Of a DNA stretch of 64,000 nucleotides, positions 45,480 to 56,700 are shown piece by piece (the stretch's first letter is position 1; every line of letters begins with the position of its first letter). The notes below the pieces were generated by a model. That model was not told where the DNA came from and ran no database searches. It saw only the letters and a list, made by a program, of their open reading frames with translations. This DNA comes from Cordilura impudica. Taxonomy: Eukaryota; Arthropoda; Insecta; Diptera; Scathophagidae. Both the position numbers and the translations under genes were made by a program. The DNA is taken from positions 30,293,991-30,357,990 of the forward strand of contig OY821518.1 of assembly GCA_963682025.1 (NCBI GenBank), given 5' to 3'.

Positions 45480-46370
45480 TATACCCCATACCACTATGTG
45501 GTCAGGGTATAATGTCTCTGTGCTGATGTTTCTAACTACCAAAAATAGTTGACATAGACCCATCTTTTATTATACCGATCACTTTCTGAGTCGATTTAGC
45601 GATGTCCGTCCGTCCGTCCGTCTGATTGTCCATGTAAACTTTGTAATCAAGCTAAAGGCCGCAAATATGAATATATTTCGACGAAATTTAGTATATAAGC
45701 TTACATTGGCCATACGATGAACGCTATTGAAATTGGTGAAAATCTGATCATGTTCAGACCTTGTCCCCATACAAATGACCCCCATGGGATCGCCTTAAAT
45801 TGCCATATTATCCAAATTATCATATAGATCTCGGTCAAATTGGGTTTGTGTATCTTTATTACATCCATTTATTAGTAGTCCAAAAATAAACCTTATAAGA
45901 CAATTCTTAGTTATAGCCCCCATATAAAGCTGATTCCCGATCTTGACTTAAATCTATCAAAAAAACAAAATATTGCACAGATTTTTCTCAAATTTGGTTT
46001 GCATATGTTCTTGCAAAAAATAAGTGATTTTACCACATATGATCAGGATCGATCTATTTTTAGATCTAGTTACCATATACATAAATCTGTGGTCACAAGC
46101 AATAACCGCCTAACTCGAAAATAATGCTTTCGAGAAAAATAGCTTTTTATATAAATGTAATGGCGCTTCATTACGACTTAGGTCAGAATATTTGTATTAA
46201 TAACTTTTTAAATAACAGTGTTAGAAAAATGGGGATTTCACGTAAATATAAAGCGTTTTTAGTAGAATATGATAGCATACATAACCCAAATCGTTCTTAA
46301 GTCGACTCAGGCGGTTATCGCTTGTGACCACAGAAATATAGAATCCGATATGAACTTTTTCATTTCTCTA
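45480..46370 (+). mobile_element. CCGTCC-bearing TIR repeat, copy R7, interrupted by a MITE
   Basis: Diverged copy starting ATACCCCATACCACTATGTG. Near its 3' part the CATATA...CCGATATGAACTT segment is split by the 247-bp MITE at 46087-46333. The terminal palindrome is lost. Confidence 0.65.
46087..46333. mobile_element. MITE with CTGTGGTCACAAGC termini and AAAT duplication
   Basis: The inverted termini CTGTGGTCACAAGC and GCTTGTGACCACAG (with ATAACCGCCT/AGGCGGTTAT further in, slightly diverged) are flanked on both sides by AAAT. The host repeat R7 resumes directly afterwards, confirming insertion. Confidence 0.8.
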
Positions 46371-46432
46371 CCGAAAAATGCCACAACTACAATGACTACA
46401 TCAATAAGAAGAATTACAACATACATACATTA

Positions 46433-46994
46433 GGGCGGGTCGATTTGTAGGGAGGTCTGTCTGCCATGGGGCAACCCAATTCCCCCTCATGCAATTGATC
46501 TGAAACTTGGCCCATAGTCTTGTTGTGACTACAGATTAATTTTGGGGTAGTCACGCGTAGTCACCCTTATCCGATCGATCTTTTTAAATTACATAACATA
46601 GTCAAGGCGTATGATTATTATTTATTAGCAGAGTAGAAGATACGTATCTGTATGAGTGTTAATTTTAATATTATATCAAACATAGGCAGCCCAATTCTAA
46701 ACAAAAAATGATGATTTTTTGAAATGTTTGTATGGGGAACCCCGCAGGGGGTTCCAGCGGGTGTGCCACTGGCATGGATGGGTAGGCCCTCCAAAGTTAG
46801 TGAGGGTCATTCATACATTTGGACTCGATTGGGGCAATCTAACTGGGTCAAAGTAACACAGACAGACAGACAGGTCAAAAGTCGGGACATCAGAATTCGT
46901 TTTAGAGGTATGTTTCCTCGGGCAAAGTTTCTTATTTTGATCCCTAGAATACGATTTTCCTTGTAACTTGGGCGATTTTCAAATCGGCCCGCCC
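46433..46994. mobile_element. 562-bp TA-flanked element with GGGCGGGTCGATTTG termini
   Basis: GGGCGGGTCGATTTG at the left and CAAATCGGCCCGCCC at the right are imperfect inverted ends, each bordered by TA. The interior is less AT-rich than its surroundings. An 80-codon ORF within has no known motif. It is likely a Tc1/mariner-type non-autonomous element. Confidence 0.65.
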
Positions 46995-47322
46995 TAGTAT
47001 ACAGACACCCTCATGTAGCAAATGCCACAACTACAATGACTACAACAATAAGAAGAATTACAACATATACATACATACTTAAGAAAAATAACAAACACGT
47101 TGAACATTGCAAAAACCAAGAGTCTAGCTTAGTTATTGAAGCTGTGATCGAAATTTCCATAAACAGACGGACAGACGGTCTTCGCTAAATCAACTTTGCT
47201 TGTTGTAAGGATCAAGAAAATGTATCGTTTTGGGTCTCCGGAATGACAAACTTATATACTATATACGCGCTGCATAGTAGTGTGGAGGGTATAAAAACGT
47301 CAAGCAAAAAATGTGTTCAATG

Positions 47323-47858
47323 CATGAAACACATAGACGACAGCGGCTACACGACTACACACGTTTATATGAAAACGATTATTTTGACACTAATACAGCT
47401 GCACGGCTACACGACAACTTTTGTCGCTGTAGTTAACTTAGGATAATTTCTATTTTTGTTGGTTACAAAACAAAAATAGTGTTGACAATATAACAAAATA
47501 TGTAAAAAAAGTGCTATGAAATATTTTATTTAAAAAAAAATCGAAAAATGAAATGCTATAATTCCATTAATAATCAAAAGAGGTTAAATAAATTAATTTA
47601 TTTATTTTTACATTATAATAATGCATTATAAATAATTTTATATTTAAGACAAGTTTATATAGAATCATGCATGTTCTTCTATTTTAATAAAGTAAAAAAA
47701 TATAATTGGCACTACTGAAATAAAAATGCATTTGCATAAAAAAGCTGTTTATATTATTGTTATATGTCGTTTTCAAAAAATTAAGTAGCTAACTAGTTGC
47801 TGGCAGCAGCATTTGTAGCCGTGGTGTAGTGTAGCCGCAGTCGTCTATGTGTTTCATG
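47323..47858. mobile_element. MITE with CATGAAACACATAGACGAC termini
   Basis: CATGAAACACATAGACGACA with GCGGCTACAC following at the left is mirrored by GTGTAGCCGCAGTCGTCTATGTGTTTCATG at the right (shown only in part: GTCGTCTATGTGTTTCATG). The unit is 536 bp, AT-rich inside and without coding potential. Confidence 0.7.
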
Positions 47859-49556
47859 TATAAGTCTTGCCTGAATTTTGAAACACTCTTTACATACTCA
47901 AGAAGTCATCCGATTCATGATTGGCAGTAATTTAAAGAAAACTTTCGGTTAAAATTAAATCTATAGGTATGATTAAACATATGTTAAAAAATGAAAAGGA
48001 AATTAAATAGAAGAGGGAATAAAATTGTTATTCAAGAATATTATAAACAAAAAACGGTTGTGTCTGGTACCTAAAAGGGTGTAGCAACTTTAAATGCGTT
48101 TTTTTCTCAATACTTAATTTTCACTTTTCTCGAAGAAGGTCACATATGTTTACAAGTACGAGTATGTGTAACATATAAAACCCATGTTGTATTATTCGAC
48201 ATGAATTTTAATATAACACAATACATTATATTGAATTAATAACAATTTAACTAAATTATCTTAGAATTAACTCTTCGAGTGTTTTAACATAAAAAACTGC
48301 AAAATTCTTGAAAAATAATTCCATATTACGTATTAAATATGGGTTTGAAAATTTTAAATCAAACACTCGTGCACATTTCTGTATTTGTTATTTGTCAAAT
48401 ATAGAGTGAGAGTTACGCGTGACCAACAAATTATAATGTTAAAATAAATATAAAGAAATAACCAAATATAGAAATTATTTTACATAAACTTTTCTAAGTA
48501 CTCATGTGTAAGTAAACCCAGTCAGCTGGTGGGGCTTTATTCATTATAATTGCTTTTATCTTTTCTTAAAGAAATCCAGTTCATACGTTAGAACTAGATT
48601 ATTTTGTTTATGAATTTCATTTAAGTTTATTAAAAAAAACAATTTAAGTTACCATGATGTTCGCTAACTAAACAAAACGAAAAAGAAAGTGTTCCTGTTT
48701 TTTTTTCTTTTCTTTCTTTGCTAACCCGAAAAAGACATTAAGAGTTGGATCAAATTTTACACTATCACTTGTTGACAGTAAGTAAAAGTGTCATAAAATT
48801 GTAACATTAAAAGTTATTAACTACAAAATTAGTTGTTCTTTTGGTGACTGACACAGGGTCAGGTAATTAAAAAGCTGCATGTTGAACTAACATTTAAATT
48901 TGTTAGGAGTTTTTGTTGCACTTTAGTTTCCACTAAATTAGATTTCTTTTATTTAAAAACAGATCAACTTATAAATGCCTTAAATATAAATGATTGATAA
49001 AACAATTTAAAAATTAAAAAATTTTATTTTTGATAGTTACAAACAGCAGCACTAACTCATTGTAACCTGACCCCAGAGTGTTATAGAGTGTAAAAATCCT
49101 CAATAAAAATTATTAGATTAAGAGGAAATTTGATGACCTTAAAAATACAAATTCTGTATTTCCCAAGTTCAAACCGCAATATGCAATATTTGTGCCTTAA
49201 AATAAATCCATTAAATAGGCTTTGTCACTTTATGATACTATAAAAAAAACTGAAACAATGTCATTTTTTATCCCATTGCATACCCCTTAAACATTAGATT
49301 CGTAGCAAAATATGCAAATTTTATGATGGCGTTGAAATGTAAAGTATATCGAAGACCTGTGCAAGGAATTTAATTTTATGTGCAATATTTTTGATTTCTC
49401 GTTATTAAATAAGTGATGATATATTTATTTTTCATCACATACGAGTTGTCTTGTAGAAGATTTAAAAGTCTTAACGGTAAAGAGACACATTTTGCAAAAA
49501 TATATGATTATAACTTGTTGGTATGTATATGACGATTTTATTTGTATGTGTACTAA
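47859..49556. other. Unannotated AT-rich DNA
   Basis: No exon, array or terminal repeat recognised in this 1.7-kb stretch. Confidence 0.4.
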
Positions 49557-50083
49557 TTATACCCTACACCACTATTTGGTATATAAGCCTTTATCGGCCA
49601 TATGACTAACGCTACTGAAATTGGCGAATATCGGTGCTAGTTCAGACCTAGTTTCCATACAAATAACTCTGATCTCAGATCAAGATGATCTACAAGTGGA
49701 TAAAATTTGGTGTATGTGTACGTATTGTACGCACTAATCACTAGTCCATAATAAAATAAATCCAGTAGGACCGTTTTTAATCACAGTCCCCATATATAGC
49801 TGGATGTCAATCTTCACTTAAATCTATCAAAAAACGAAACTATTGCATAAATCGTTTCCCAATTTTGTTTATATATGTTTTTGCGAAAAGTAGGTGACTT
49901 AACTAAACATGGTCATGATCGGTCGAGTTATGAACTTTTTTTATCTGCACGCCACAAATTTATAACAATACAACTAAAATTTGGTTTATGCTTATTTTCT
50001 ATATCCAGTTAATGCCTCAGTATAATTGGATACAAGACCATCTGTCGAAATGCATGGTAATAATTTTCTTACTTAATTAGTTT
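49557..50083 (+). mobile_element. CCGTCC-bearing TIR repeat, internally deleted copy R8
   Basis: It lacks the CCGT array but retains ATACCCTACACCACTAT at the start, GGTCATGATCGG in the middle and a worn 3' end. Confidence 0.6.
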
Positions 50084-50339
50084 CGCATTTCAATAAAATA
50101 AAACCATTTGAGAATTAAACTAAAACATGATATACAGTGTTGGTAAAAAAATCAGCACCAATGACCAAATCTTTGTTCATGCTATTAAAAAAAAATTTTG
50201 TGCGTATTATTTGAAACTAAGTGTTCAATATTATTCTATGTATATTCTCTCTGATCGTACTTGCCTTTTCCAAAAAAGTTAACGGTAAGTGCATTCATTA
50301 AAATAGAACCGAATTACAAAAATTCAAAAAAAAAAAAAA

Positions 50340-50745
50340 AAAAATTAATACTGATTTATAGTTGCAATAATATCATCAAAAACTGAAGGTAGGATGTTTT
50401 TTATTTCAAATTAAAATAATTTATCACATATTTTATTATTTACTAGCTGTAACCCGATGCATTTCGCTACACACATCCTAACAAAAAAGGCAACATATTT
50501 TGTAGAAAACTATTTTATTTATTTTTGGCAATTATTGTTTTAGCGATTTTAAACTTGAATAATAGGAAACTATTTTATTTATATTTGGCAATTATTGTTT
50601 TAGCGATTTTATAGTTGCAATAATAGGATCAAAAACTAAAGGTAAGATATTTTTTATTTCAAATTAAAATAATTTATCACATATTTTATTATTTACTAGC
50701 TGTAACCCGATGTACTTCGCTACACCCATCCTAACAAAATAAACA
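50340..50745 (+). repeat. Two tandem copies of a TAACCCGATGCA-bearing repeat end
   Basis: The stretch with AAAACTGAAGGTAGGATGTT and TTTACTAGCTGTAACCCGAT, ending CGCTACAC..CATCCTAACAAAA, is present twice (about 50340-50490 and 50590-50745). An inverted version lies near 56490-56545 next to a related minisatellite. Confidence 0.7.
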
Positions 50746-50794
50746 ATGGGAACACATTTTGTAGAAAACGATTTTATGTATTATTATTTACAAT

Positions 50795-51470
50795 TTTAAA
50801 TTTTGGCGATTTTTGACATTGGCGATTTTTTTGTTGCGATTTTTATGTTGGCGATTTTTGTTTTTTGCGTGTTTTGATTTTTGGCGTTTTTCGATATTTT
50901 GTGTTTTTTGCGATTTTTTTATTTGCGATTTTCGGTTTTGGCAATTTTTGATTAGCCGATTTGTGTTATTTGCGATTTTCGGTTTTGGTGATTTTTGACT
51001 TTGGCATTTTTGTTATTTTGTGGTATATTTGATTTTGATATTAGCGATTTTTGATTTTGGCGATTTTTGGCTTTAGCGATTTTTTCCGATTTTTGATTTA
51101 AGCGATTTTTGTTAATCCCGATTTTCGGATTTGGCGATTTTTGAATTGACGATTTTTGTTTTTTGCGGTTTTTGTTATTCGAGATTTCTGTTTGTGGCAA
51201 TTTTTGTTTTTGGCGATTTTTGTTGTTCGCGTTTTTCGGTTTTGCAGATTTTTGACTTAACGATTTTTTAGAATTTTGATTTTGGCGATTTCTGTTTTGG
51301 CGATTATTGTTTTTGGCGATTTTATTATTCGCGATTTTCGGTATATGTGATTTTTGACTAGGCGATTTTTGTTTTCTTGTGATTTTTGATTTTGGGAATT
51401 ATTGTTTTTGGCGATTTTTGATTTTGGCGATTTGTGATTTTTGATTTTGTCGATTCCGCCCATATTTTCC
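50795..51470 (+). repeat. GGCGATTTTTG minisatellite
   Basis: Irregular tandem units of GGCGATTTTTG / TTGCGATTTTTG. The Lys/Asn/Ser-rich ORFs on the complement are array read-through. Confidence 0.85.
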
Positions 51471-51678
51471 ACGACTACTACATTGGTAATTAATGTACTT
51501 GTCAGTAGTTTCAAGACTGTCATTTTCAAAGTGCTTCATATTTTTTTGTATCGGAGGTGCCACGCCCATTAGTCCGTTCCCGTTTGTTTTTTGGGCAACA
51601 ACTCACATTAATTACTTATGAACTTAGGTAAAATTTCAAGGCTTTTTCTATTATAGTACACCAGTTATAAGATATTAA

Positions 51679-51962
51679 CCCTGGACGGTTACTGTTCGTC
51701 GAATCGACGAAGCTCATTAGCTCTTTATCATATAAACCACAAAAAGGGGCCAAATTCGTATCGAATTTTAAGACTGAAAAAGGATTTTTATTTTTATATT
51801 TTATTTTTTTCTTTATTTTTGAATAAAATGTTTAACTAAAAAAAAATTTTTATTTATTTTTTACTTTAAAAATCGTTCAGCCAGGAAATTTTTAAAAAAA
51901 TTGTTCGTCGATTCGACGAAGAGTAACTTTAATGTACTAAAATGAAGAGTAACCTTCCAGGG
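51679..51962. mobile_element. piggyBac-type MITE with TTAA duplication
   Basis: TTAA (51675-51678), CCCTGGACGGTTACT ... AGTAACCTTCCAGGG, TTAA (51963-51966). Just inside each end is an 8-bp-stem palindrome, TTCGTCGAATCGACGAA and TTCGTCGATTCGACGAA. It is 284 bp and non-coding, and is inserted between two diverged copies of a GTGCCACGCCCATT segment (51560 and 51985). Confidence 0.85.
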
Positions 51963-52559
51963 TTAAATATTTACTTTGTATGGTGGGTGCCACGCCCATT
52001 GTTCCGATCCCGCCCATTTTTTGTCCGACTATTCACATTAATAACTTTTAAACTCACAGAAAGTCCCAAGACTATCTATTACAATACTCTAGACGTTAGA
52101 ATTAATAAATTCATTATTAACTGATGCCCACGTATTCGGTGGAGTCTGTATACCAAATTTCTTATATATGTATAGATTAATATGTTAAGAAAGCGCAGAA
52201 AGGTATCATGTTTACCCTTTTTGGCCGTTTTTCCCCTTAAATGGAAGACTTTCGAAAAAATTAATCCTTAATTAATATTCCCAAATTCAATTGTACCATT
52301 TTCCCCCTTTTTGCCCCCTTACTGTACGAATTTATAAAATTTCCTTCTTAGTGGATCTTTACTTACAGTCCAAATTCCAAGTTTCTGGGTCGAAGTTTTA
52401 GGGCTGGGCGATGATGATCAACTCTTTTATATATATATATTTTCATTGAAATGGGATGTTGAAAGCATTGTACACCTGAAGAATGTGCTATTATAAAAAA
52501 ATGGTTTCCGAGCATAAATCATATTCTGAAATAAAAAAATTGGTTGGGTGAAATGATTG

Positions 52560-52950
52560 TAAATGCAATAAAATTTATTAAAAAATCTGAAACACGTGAT
52601 AGCAAGCGAGATTTTTTCACCATTAATGGTTAAGCGTTTGGTCAGATATTGCAAGACTCCATTTATGCCAGCTACAGAGCTAAAAAAGGAGCTAAGTGTG
52701 TCCGCATGTGTTGAAACTATTCGTCGGAGATTTCTAGACAACAACTTGAACACCTGTAGTCCCCGAAAAGCGCCCCTGCTCTCACGTAAGTATGTTGTAA
52801 AGCTGAAAATTAGAGAAATGCTCTTTGGACATATAAATCCAAAGTTGTTTTATTTGGAGGCAAAGGATCGCATTCTTACGTCAGAAGACCACCATTTTCT
52901 GTTTTCTTACCAGATTTTATTTTTAACCATAGACAATGTATAATAAAAAT
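52560..52950 (+). pseudogene. Tc1-type transposase N-terminal remnant
   Basis: The frame at 52596-52943 contains KRLVRYCKTPFMPATELKKE, SACVETIRRRFLDNNL and a RKAPLLSRK stretch, the paired HTH pattern of Tc1-like transposases. The catalytic domain is missing after about residue 80. Confidence 0.6.
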
Positions 52951-53758
52951 CTTTTTTGTGAAGATATTCTTTTCTAAATTTCGTTTTTTTTTTTTATTAT
53001 ACGTTTTAGTTTCTTTTCTAAATCACTCAATAACGTTGTTTTGTTTTAAGAATTCTTTAATATAAGTTTAATGATAAATAACATTTCTTTAAATTCCTAA
53101 AGTTTTAACCATTTTAAGATTTTCCATTTGTTTATTTTTCTTTTGATTTAAGAAAAACCTTAAAATGCCAACAAAATCCATGAATATCTTAAAATACTAA
53201 ATGCTAATTCAAGCTTTTCATCGGGGTTTGTTTTACTTCAATGAATATCTCTGAAATCGTTAATTACAGGCAAAAGACTAGAGCTACATAATGTTTTTTT
53301 AAAATTATAATGACAGGAAATTGAAAAAAAAAAAAATGTATTTATTTATGTATTAGAATTTAAACGTTTGTGTATCTTTACAGTTTATCACAATATTTGC
53401 TGTTGATACGCTTTAATGTAGTTTTTATTTTATCGATTCACTACAACTAGAGATTTAAGTTTCTTTTAAAAATATTTATGATTAAGACAGTGGATATTTT
53501 CAAAAAGTATTGTGTTTTCATTACGTATGTATTGCTTTTAAAATGTTTACAGTATCAGTTTCTTAGATTTTACTATTTACGATTTCTTTTTCAAATTCTT
53601 TAGATTTTTTCACAATTGCCGTATTTTTTTTTTTGTTTGTTTGTTTAAAAACCTAGATTAAAGCATTTTTATACGCTAGTAACTACAAATTAAATTTAAG
53701 GAACACACACACATTTAATTAGAACCCTTCTTAATTCGAGATCACAAATCTTGATTAT
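52951..53758. other. 3' flank of the AREL1-like gene
   Basis: AT-rich DNA immediately downstream (minus sense) of the stop codon, probably including the 3' UTR. AATAAA-like motifs are frequent by composition, so no cleavage site is called. Confidence 0.4.
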
Positions 53759-56700
53759 TTAAACCATGCCAAAACCCTCCGTTCCTTCACTTATGGCCAG
53801 TAGCAGTGCCTTTTCAAATTGTTCATAACTTTCATAGTCGGGTAAACAAAGTTGATTGAAACTGAAAGGATAGAGAAATTTTTATTTGAAAATTCGTAAA
53901 TTTTTTTGTAATCAGAAAGTTTACCATGTATGCGCTGTAGGCAGATTACCGATTGTTGGTGCTGCTGTAATTTGAAATTGTGGATTCAATTCTTGAAATC
54001 CCCCTGGTGGCAGTTGTGAGCAACCTGTAGTGAATTGTAAAAGTCTTGCCATTTCCGTTTGGCTAAAATTACTGATTCCAGCCCAAAACCAGGCCAGAAC
54101 TCTACGAAACTCGGTTGAGTTACCGTTGGCTATATGATGGGCCTTAAAATCAGCTATAGAGTATTCTCCGGTACCGCACATCAGTAGCTAGAAAAATGGA
54201 AAATATAATTAATAAGCACATTTTGAATGCTACACAATTTATTTTCTTTGAAGTTGTCTTCGTTCTTCTATAGAGGACTAATACTAGTTTCACTTGCTAG
54301 GAGCACTTTAATATTTAAAAATACTGTTTCCCATATTGATTAGGTTAAAAAAAAAATATCTTTAATATTAATAGGCAAGGCTTTTGCTTGTGACCGATGT
54401 AACTTTGTCAGTCTTAAATCGATTTTGACCAAACGTACCTTATTTGAAAGGTATTTCTTTTTAGCTGTTTACCAGATGTACAGATTTGTACCGTCTGGAA
54501 CATTTTTTTTAGTTAAAATTCATTTAAAGTTGCTACTAACACATACAAAAAATTATACAATGCTGTGTATGTGTTTATTAAATTTGTTAATGTATTTCAT
54601 ATACTAGAAAAGCCCTGTCTTGAATTGAAAAATAATTTGGACATAAACCAATAATGACAACTAGCAGATTCCAGCCCTCGAAATTCGAGCGCAAATTCTA
54701 GGAAATTTTATTTTTTCATTAAATAAAGACCATAAAGTTATGCTACTCAATTACAGTTATGCCAATTATTACAAACACATTAAGAAATTTAATAAACACA
54801 CACAGAGCATTGTATAATTTTATGTATGTATTAGTAGCAACTTTAAATGCAATTTATTCAAAATAAAGGAAAAAAAATGAAAAAATCTGTAAATCTGCAA
54901 AACGGCTAAAAAGAAATACCTTTCAAATAATATACATACGCTTGGTCAAAATCGGGATAAAACGGTAGAACAAAACATCAGTCACAAGAAATCGCCTAGC
55001 CTATTAATATTATAGATAACGACAATAATGCAATCGAATTTTATTATAATAATTGGATATCACACGTCTTGTGTTGAAGTGTGAATTTCCTCAAATTAGC
55101 ATATCTTTAGTGGCATACAAGGTTGTTCAAATACCTTTATTTCTGTGTGTTCAACAAATATTTATAATGAAAAAAACATTTAAAGAAATAAATTGAATGA
55201 AAAAAAATAAAATTTCCTAGAATTTCCACTCCAATTTCGAGGGCTGGGCTAGTGAATATAATTTTCTTTCTACTTACCTCTAATTCATTTTCATCAAATA
55301 TACTCAATAGATTATCCGGTATTATACCGTTTAAACCCTTCAGAAAACTATCCACTTCATCCTTGACACTATTGCATAGTCGCTGTTGGGCCAATGCGTC
55401 CAAATAATGATTTTTCGTAGCATTTGTGACTCGCACTTTAGAACCATTTGGTATAAGTTCTAGGGTTTTACTTAACTGGCCACTGGTATCATAGATTTCC
55501 TCCACAAAATATAATTCCAAAGAATCTGTAGTATCCAAATCGGTATCGAGTATATATTTAATTTTGGAAAGATACAAATCGGGATCATCTTGTTCAAAAT
55601 ACTACAAATATGTGTTTTTTTTTAGAATACTTCATATAAGTAAGCAAATGTATTAAATTACCTTGTAGTGTACCCTTAAACCAATTAGTTGTGCCAAGAA
55701 TGATCTTGTAAATCGGGCTCTCACCAATTGTCGATATGTACCACCTAAGGCACTTTCATATAAACATTTGCCAACAATTTTACCAGCAAATTCGAAGTGC
55801 TTCAGCTTAAGATGTGACGGTCTGTGTGGATTTGGATGTACCAAAGCTTGGTGTTTATCATGAAAGCTGCAAAATAGGCCGCCACGGGGATCAAATAATG
55901 AACTGCATATTAGTTCAAACCACTCACGACGTAAACCGCCCCAATCGATGCCTGTGAAAGGAAATTTGTTATATGTCTTTCAAAGATATTCAAAATGTTT
56001 TATAATATGTATGGATCTGGAGCCTATTGCGCTGAAAAGTTCGTAGGTCGATTGAGTCGATCTTGCTATAGGAAGCTTTGAAAACTAAAATTAAAAAATA
56101 AGCAAAAATCGCCAAAATCAAAAATCGCTAACATCAAAAATCTTAAAAAAACAAAAATTGCCAAAATCAAAAATACAAAAAAAAAAAACAAAAATCGCCA
56201 AAGTCAAAAAACGGCAAAACCGAAAATCGCGAATAACAAAAATCGCCAAAATGAAAAATCGCCTAAATCAAAAATTGCCAAAACCGATAATCGCAAATAA
56301 CAAAATCGCGTAAAACCAAAGAAAAAAAATAATCGGAAAACGCCAAAAATCAAAACACGCAAAAAACAAAAATCGCCAAAATCAAAAATCGCAAAAAAAA
56401 AAATAATCGCCAGTCAAAAATCGCCAAAATTTAAAATCGCTAAAACAATAATTGCCAAAAATAAAAAAAATAGTTTTCTACAAAATGTATTTCCGTTTTT
56501 TATTTTGTTACGATGGGTGTAGCGAAGTGCATCGGGTAACAGTTAGAATTTACTATTAACAACTGTTTCTTATTTGTCAAACAAATAACTTCTGAGCTTT
56601 TCTTTGTTTTACAAACATCTTCTAAAATTATGTCTGTTTGTTGTCATGTCTGTCACGACTGGTTTTTGCCCCCAATTATTGATAAAAATACAATTTTCAC

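Noticed and set aside
52427..52753. 108-codon minus ORF as a gene
   Set aside because: It is antisense to the Tc1-type remnant and has no motif of its own.
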